A stretch of DNA of 64,000 bases, taken from positions 1-64,000 of the forward strand of contig CAZYMU010000010.1 of assembly GCA_964648465.1 (NCBI GenBank), in the 5' to 3' direction. Each line of letters opens with the position of its first letter. Positions within the stretch are counted from its first letter, which is position 1. Position numbers and translations under genes: made by a program. The notes beneath the pieces are model-generated. The model was given only the letters and a program-made list of their open reading frames with translations. It was not told the origin of the DNA and ran no database searches. This stretch comes from Aminicenans sp964648465 (GTDB taxonomy: Bacteria > Acidobacteriota > Aminicenantia > Aminicenantales > Aminicenantaceae). Shown here piece by piece: positions 61,076-64,000 of the stretch.

Positions 61076-62619
61076 TTTTTAATCTCTATCAACTCTTGTC
61101 TAATTTCTCCCAAGATTTCAGCGATGCGTTGTTCTTTCTTAATAATTTCCTCTGTTAATTTATCAGGCGGTATGAGCTCAAAGTATTCTTTAACATTTGG
61201 ATTCTTCAGATCAAGGTTGTAGTTATTCTTAACAATTTGCTCAGCAGAAACAAGCCAAGCTTGGTTATTTTCTATACGGTCTTCCCACCATAATAAACAA
61301 TCAGAAAATTCATCATAACGTAACGGCATTGTTTTAGTGTACTTCTTGTGACCTTGAGGTGGAGAGATCTCATAGTACCATATTTCCTTTGTTGGACCTG
61401 AACGATCAAAGAAAAGGAGGTTGGTAGGGATGTCAGTATAAGGAGCAAAGACACCATTGGGAAGTCGTACGATCGTGTGAAGATTGAAGGCTCTCAATAG
61501 TTCGGATTTGATGCGTGCGCAAACACTGTCTCCGAATAGTGTTCCGTTTGGTACTACCATGCCACACCTACCTCCAAGTTTTCCGCCAATAGGACGCCGG
61601 AGTCTACGCATGATTAGTTGAAGGAATAGTAATGTAGTTTCAGCAGTCTGTCTATCTTTTGGAAAGTTGCCAAGAATGCCACGTTCCTCTTCACCACCAA
61701 AAGGAGGGTTGGTCATGATGATGTCTATGCGATCTTTATCGCCTATTTCATGAAGCGGGAAACGAAGAGCGTTAAGTGGATCGATATTTGGATACTCGAG
61801 ACCGTGAAGGAGAAGATTCATCTGACCAAGCAAATATGGCAAGGGCTTTGCCTCAATTCCAAAGAAAGTCTCCTTCTGAAGACGATTGTAATCTTCCGCA
61901 GTTGTGCATTGTTGATTCAGGTAATCTAAGGCCTCGACAAGAAAACCACCGGTGCCAGCTGCAGGATCAAGTATAATCTCACCTATATTTGGTTTAATTA
62001 CGGAAACGATGAACTTTATAAGCGGTCGTGGAGTATAAAACTCGCCAGAATCACCCGCAACATCGCGCATTTCCTTAAGCATCGTTTCATATAGATGACT
62101 GAGAGTGTGAATTTCATCAGATGAAGTAAAATGTATGCCATTCACCTTGTTAATCACATCACGTAGGAGATATCCACTGATCATACGGTTAATTGTGCCT
62201 TGGAATATTGTTTGTATAACGTCTCGACGATCTCTTCCATTGGAACTTTGAAGGGAACGAAGATATGCAAAGAGGCCAGGACCCCTTGTTCCATCAGGCC
62301 GTACAGATTCATCATTGTTGATGAAAGAGATGAGGGCATCACCAGTTATGCCTTCTGGCTTGACAGCCCAATCGCGCCAACGATAAGGTGGTTCGATTGC
62401 TGGACAGAAGGGTTTTCCAGCGAGTTTGGCTTCAGTCTCTCTTATTTGCTCCATATCATCTATGAATTTTAGGAACATGATCCATGTGAGCATTGGCAAT
62501 CGATCAAGATCTCCACTAAGCCCCTTATCCTTACGCATGATATCGCGGCATGATTTAATAATTTTTGCAAGAGATTGTGCAGTAGTCTGCTGAGGATTCT
62601 TATAATTTCTTATTGCCAT
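61072..62619 (-). CDS. hsdM: type I restriction system DNA N6-adenine methylase HsdM
   Basis: A 515-residue protein with an N-terminal HsdM helical domain (about 10-140) and a methylase core: motif I DPAAGTGG (218-225) for SAM binding and motif IV NPPF (304-307) for catalysis on adenine. It modifies host DNA with HsdS and, with HsdR, allows cleavage of foreign DNA. It follows hsdR after 10 bp. Complete. Confidence 0.94.
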   Translation of the reverse strand: MAIRNYKNPQQTTAQSLAKIIKSCRDIMRKDKGLSGDLDRLPMLTWIMFLKFIDDMEQIRETEAKLAGKPFCPAIEPPYRWRDWAVKPEGITGDALISFINNDESVRPDGTRGPGLFAYLRSLQSSNGRDRRDVIQTIFQGTINRMISGYLLRDVINKVNGIHFTSSDEIHTLSHLYETMLKEMRDVAGDSGEFYTPRPLIKFIVSVIKPNIGEIILDPAAGTGGFLVEALDYLNQQCTTAEDYNRLQKETFFGIEAKPLPYLLGQMNLLLHGLEYPNIDPLNALRFPLHEIGDKDRIDIIMTNPPFGGEEERGILGNFPKDRQTAETTLLFLQLIMRRLRRPIGGKLGGRCGMVVPNGTLFGDSVCARIKSELLRAFNLHTIVRLPNGVFAPYTDIPTNLLFFDRSGPTKEIWYYEISPPQGHKKYTKTMPLRYDEFSDCLLWWEDRIENNQAWLVSAEQIVKNNYNLDLKNPNVKEYFELIPPDKLTEEIIKKEQRIAEILGEIRQELIEIKK

Positions 62620-62629
62620 CTAAATCTCC

Positions 62630-64000
62630 CTAGTAAGCATATAGTAGGTTTTGCATCTTTTCTAAGGCAGTCCGAAGCTTCTCTGCACCACTAAATCTTT
62701 GAGCAATTTCTATCACATTGCCGTGTTTTGAAATTGGAGGAACCTTCAGGATATCCGGCATCTTAAACTGGGCAATGCCGTGCGCAATGTACTTATCAAG
62801 AATTTCATTAAGAATTTCATGGGCTTCTGGTTTGAATTGTCCCCAGAAATCCATCTTTTCATTCCGCAACTGTTCTGCACGTTCGCGGCGAGTTCGTATA
62901 GGAGAATTGAATGCAACATAACATAGAAGATCAAAAGGATCAGCATCGGGTTGCCTGGTTGTTTCTGCTAGCTGTTCAAAGGTAATACCTCTATCTTCAA
63001 GGACAGAAATTATTGCCGCTCTTTGTTCCGCATCACTCCATTTTGAACGCAATTCAGCTGCGGATGTATACATACTGCGGATCTTTTCTGAGGCATAATC
63101 AATATACTTGATGACCCGAAGCTGCTTACCACTAGAATCCAGTTCGTAGACAATATGTGTGGCAATTCCAAATATTCCATCATCAACGTAGTATTTTCGT
63201 TTAATTGTTTCGGGAGGTTGATCTGGAGGTATAGGAGGCTCCATAGCCTTCTCTGGAGGCTTGGGTGGAGGGATAGGCTCGTCAATTCTACCTTCTGTTT
63301 CAGGTTCAATTGGATCTCCATCGAAATCTGGATCAGCAAACTTTTTTGTTGAGCTTCCGGTATAGTCTAAAATTGAAAACCAAAGCTTTCCGTAATCATC
63401 TCGAATTCGAGTGCCACGACCAATAATCTGTTTGAACTCAGTCATTGAGTTAACAACGCGAGCGATGACGATGTTCTTACATGTGGGTATATCTACACCA
63501 GTTGTAAGAAGCTTAGAGGTAGTAACAATAGCAGGAGTTATGGTTTCTAGTTCTTGAAATTGGCTTAAATATCCACGTCCAATATCTCCTTCATCTGAAA
63601 CAATACGGACAACATAATCAGGTCTCTCCCGTACGATATCAAGACATAAATTATTGATAGCTTTTCTCATCTCATCGGCATGTTCTTGGTCGACGCAGAA
63701 AACTATTGTTTTGTTGTATGGATCTGTCCTCCTTAGGAAATCTGTGATGCTTTTAGCGATAGCTTCAGTGCGTGCCTTAAGTGCGATAATTCTTTCAAAA
63801 TCCTCCGTCTTATAATCTTCATCTGGGATAGGATGACCATACCGATCTACCTCACCTTCTGATGGACGCCAACCCGAAGCATCTACATCTGTTATGATTC
63901 GATGTACTCGATACGGTGCAAGGAAACCATCATCAATGCCCTGTCGAAGGGTGTAAGTATAAACTGGAGATCCAAAGTAGCGGTAAGTGTCGCGGTTATC
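62630..64000 (-). CDS. hsdR: type I restriction endonuclease subunit HsdR, C-terminal part (EcoEI-type)
   Basis: The frame is open to the right edge; about 457 codons are visible. It starts within the helicase: GSPVYTYTLRQGIDDGFLAPYRV, then IVFCVDQEHADEMRKAI and the motif V-VI region TTGVDIPTCKNIVIAR, IIGRGTRIRDDYGK. A Pro-rich linker (residues around EPIPPPKPPEK) leads to an EcoEI_R-type C-terminal domain. The nuclease domain and helicase motif I lie outside the window. Its role is ATP-driven DNA translocation and cleavage. Confidence 0.92.
   Translation of the reverse strand, partial: DNRDTYRYFGSPVYTYTLRQGIDDGFLAPYRVHRIITDVDASGWRPSEGEVDRYGHPIPDEDYKTEDFERIIALKARTEAIAKSITDFLRRTDPYNKTIVFCVDQEHADEMRKAINNLCLDIVRERPDYVVRIVSDEGDIGRGYLSQFQELETITPAIVTTSKLLTTGVDIPTCKNIVIARVVNSMTEFKQIIGRGTRIRDDYGKLWFSILDYTGSSTKKFADPDFDGDPIEPETEGRIDEPIPPPKPPEKAMEPPIPPDQPPETIKRKYYVDDGIFGIATHIVYELDSSGKQLRVIKYIDYASEKIRSMYTSAAELRSKWSDAEQRAAIISVLEDRGITFEQLAETTRQPDADPFDLLCYVAFNSPIRTRRERAEQLRNEKMDFWGQFKPEAHEILNEILDKYIAHGIAQFKMPDILKVPPISKHGNVIEIAQRFSGAEKLRTALEKMQNLLYAY

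Overview
The window looks like a chromosomal piece of a Gram-negative, peptide- and glycan-scavenging bacterium. The best fit is a Candidatus Aminicenantes / Acidobacteriota-like lineage. This is inferred from the mix of GWxTD-domain proteins, a carboxypeptidase-regulatory-type TonB receptor, C69 dipeptidases, a DUF6305 protein, FtsX-like permeases with a PadR regulator, and LptB; no marker gene here fixes the taxon. Base composition is moderate, with markedly AT-rich stretches around 2.2-2.4 kb and 57-59.6 kb.

Layout. 1-6.4 kb: a partial M20 peptidase, an internally deleted MttB-type methyltransferase, then a small genomic island. In the island an AbiEi/AbiEii toxin-antitoxin pair lies between two 123-bp direct repeats, each made of a decayed integrase tail plus the 3' part of tRNA-Val(CAC); an intact tRNA-Val and a lipoprotein alpha-L-fucosidase follow. 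6.4-20.7 kb: transposase and regulator relics, a zinc-ribbon membrane protein, LptB, a DUF1848 protein, a RelB/YafQ pair between 16-bp direct repeats, a PadR-FtsX permease unit, two broken FtsX permeases, a nitroreductase, a Tat-type ferritin-like protein, a phosphoesterase-LipA pair and ribosomal protein S21. 20.9-28.5 kb: an M14-like peptidase, a tiny membrane protein, a DctM/TRAP-like permease, a DUF6305 protein and a C69 dipeptidase, followed by a divergent Lrp regulator and glutamine synthetase.

28.7-47.4 kb is the most distinctive chromosomal block: a TPR protein, a tandemly duplicated two-gene unit (SH3-like/beta-barrel protein plus GWxTD-TPR protein), and a 1022-residue TonB receptor with a strong terminator. 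A converging operon on the other strand holds two more GWxTD proteins and a carboxypeptidase-regulatory/TPR lipoprotein, behind a large Asp-box (BNR) repeat protein. Almost all are exported, which suggests one outer-membrane or periplasmic machine. 47.8-56.9 kb: two sensor kinases whose last 639 bp are almost identical, two tandem C69 dipeptidases, an Asp/Glu racemase and a P1 peptidase. Together with the 21-26 kb locus this is a peptide and amino-acid breakdown theme.

56.9-64 kb is a defence-type region: a type I restriction-modification locus (HsdR partial, HsdM, HsdS), then an AT-rich three-gene set headed by a protein with the N-terminal architecture of proteasome beta subunits. This trio is the best candidate in the window for an undescribed system; the duplicated SH3/GWxTD machine is the second.
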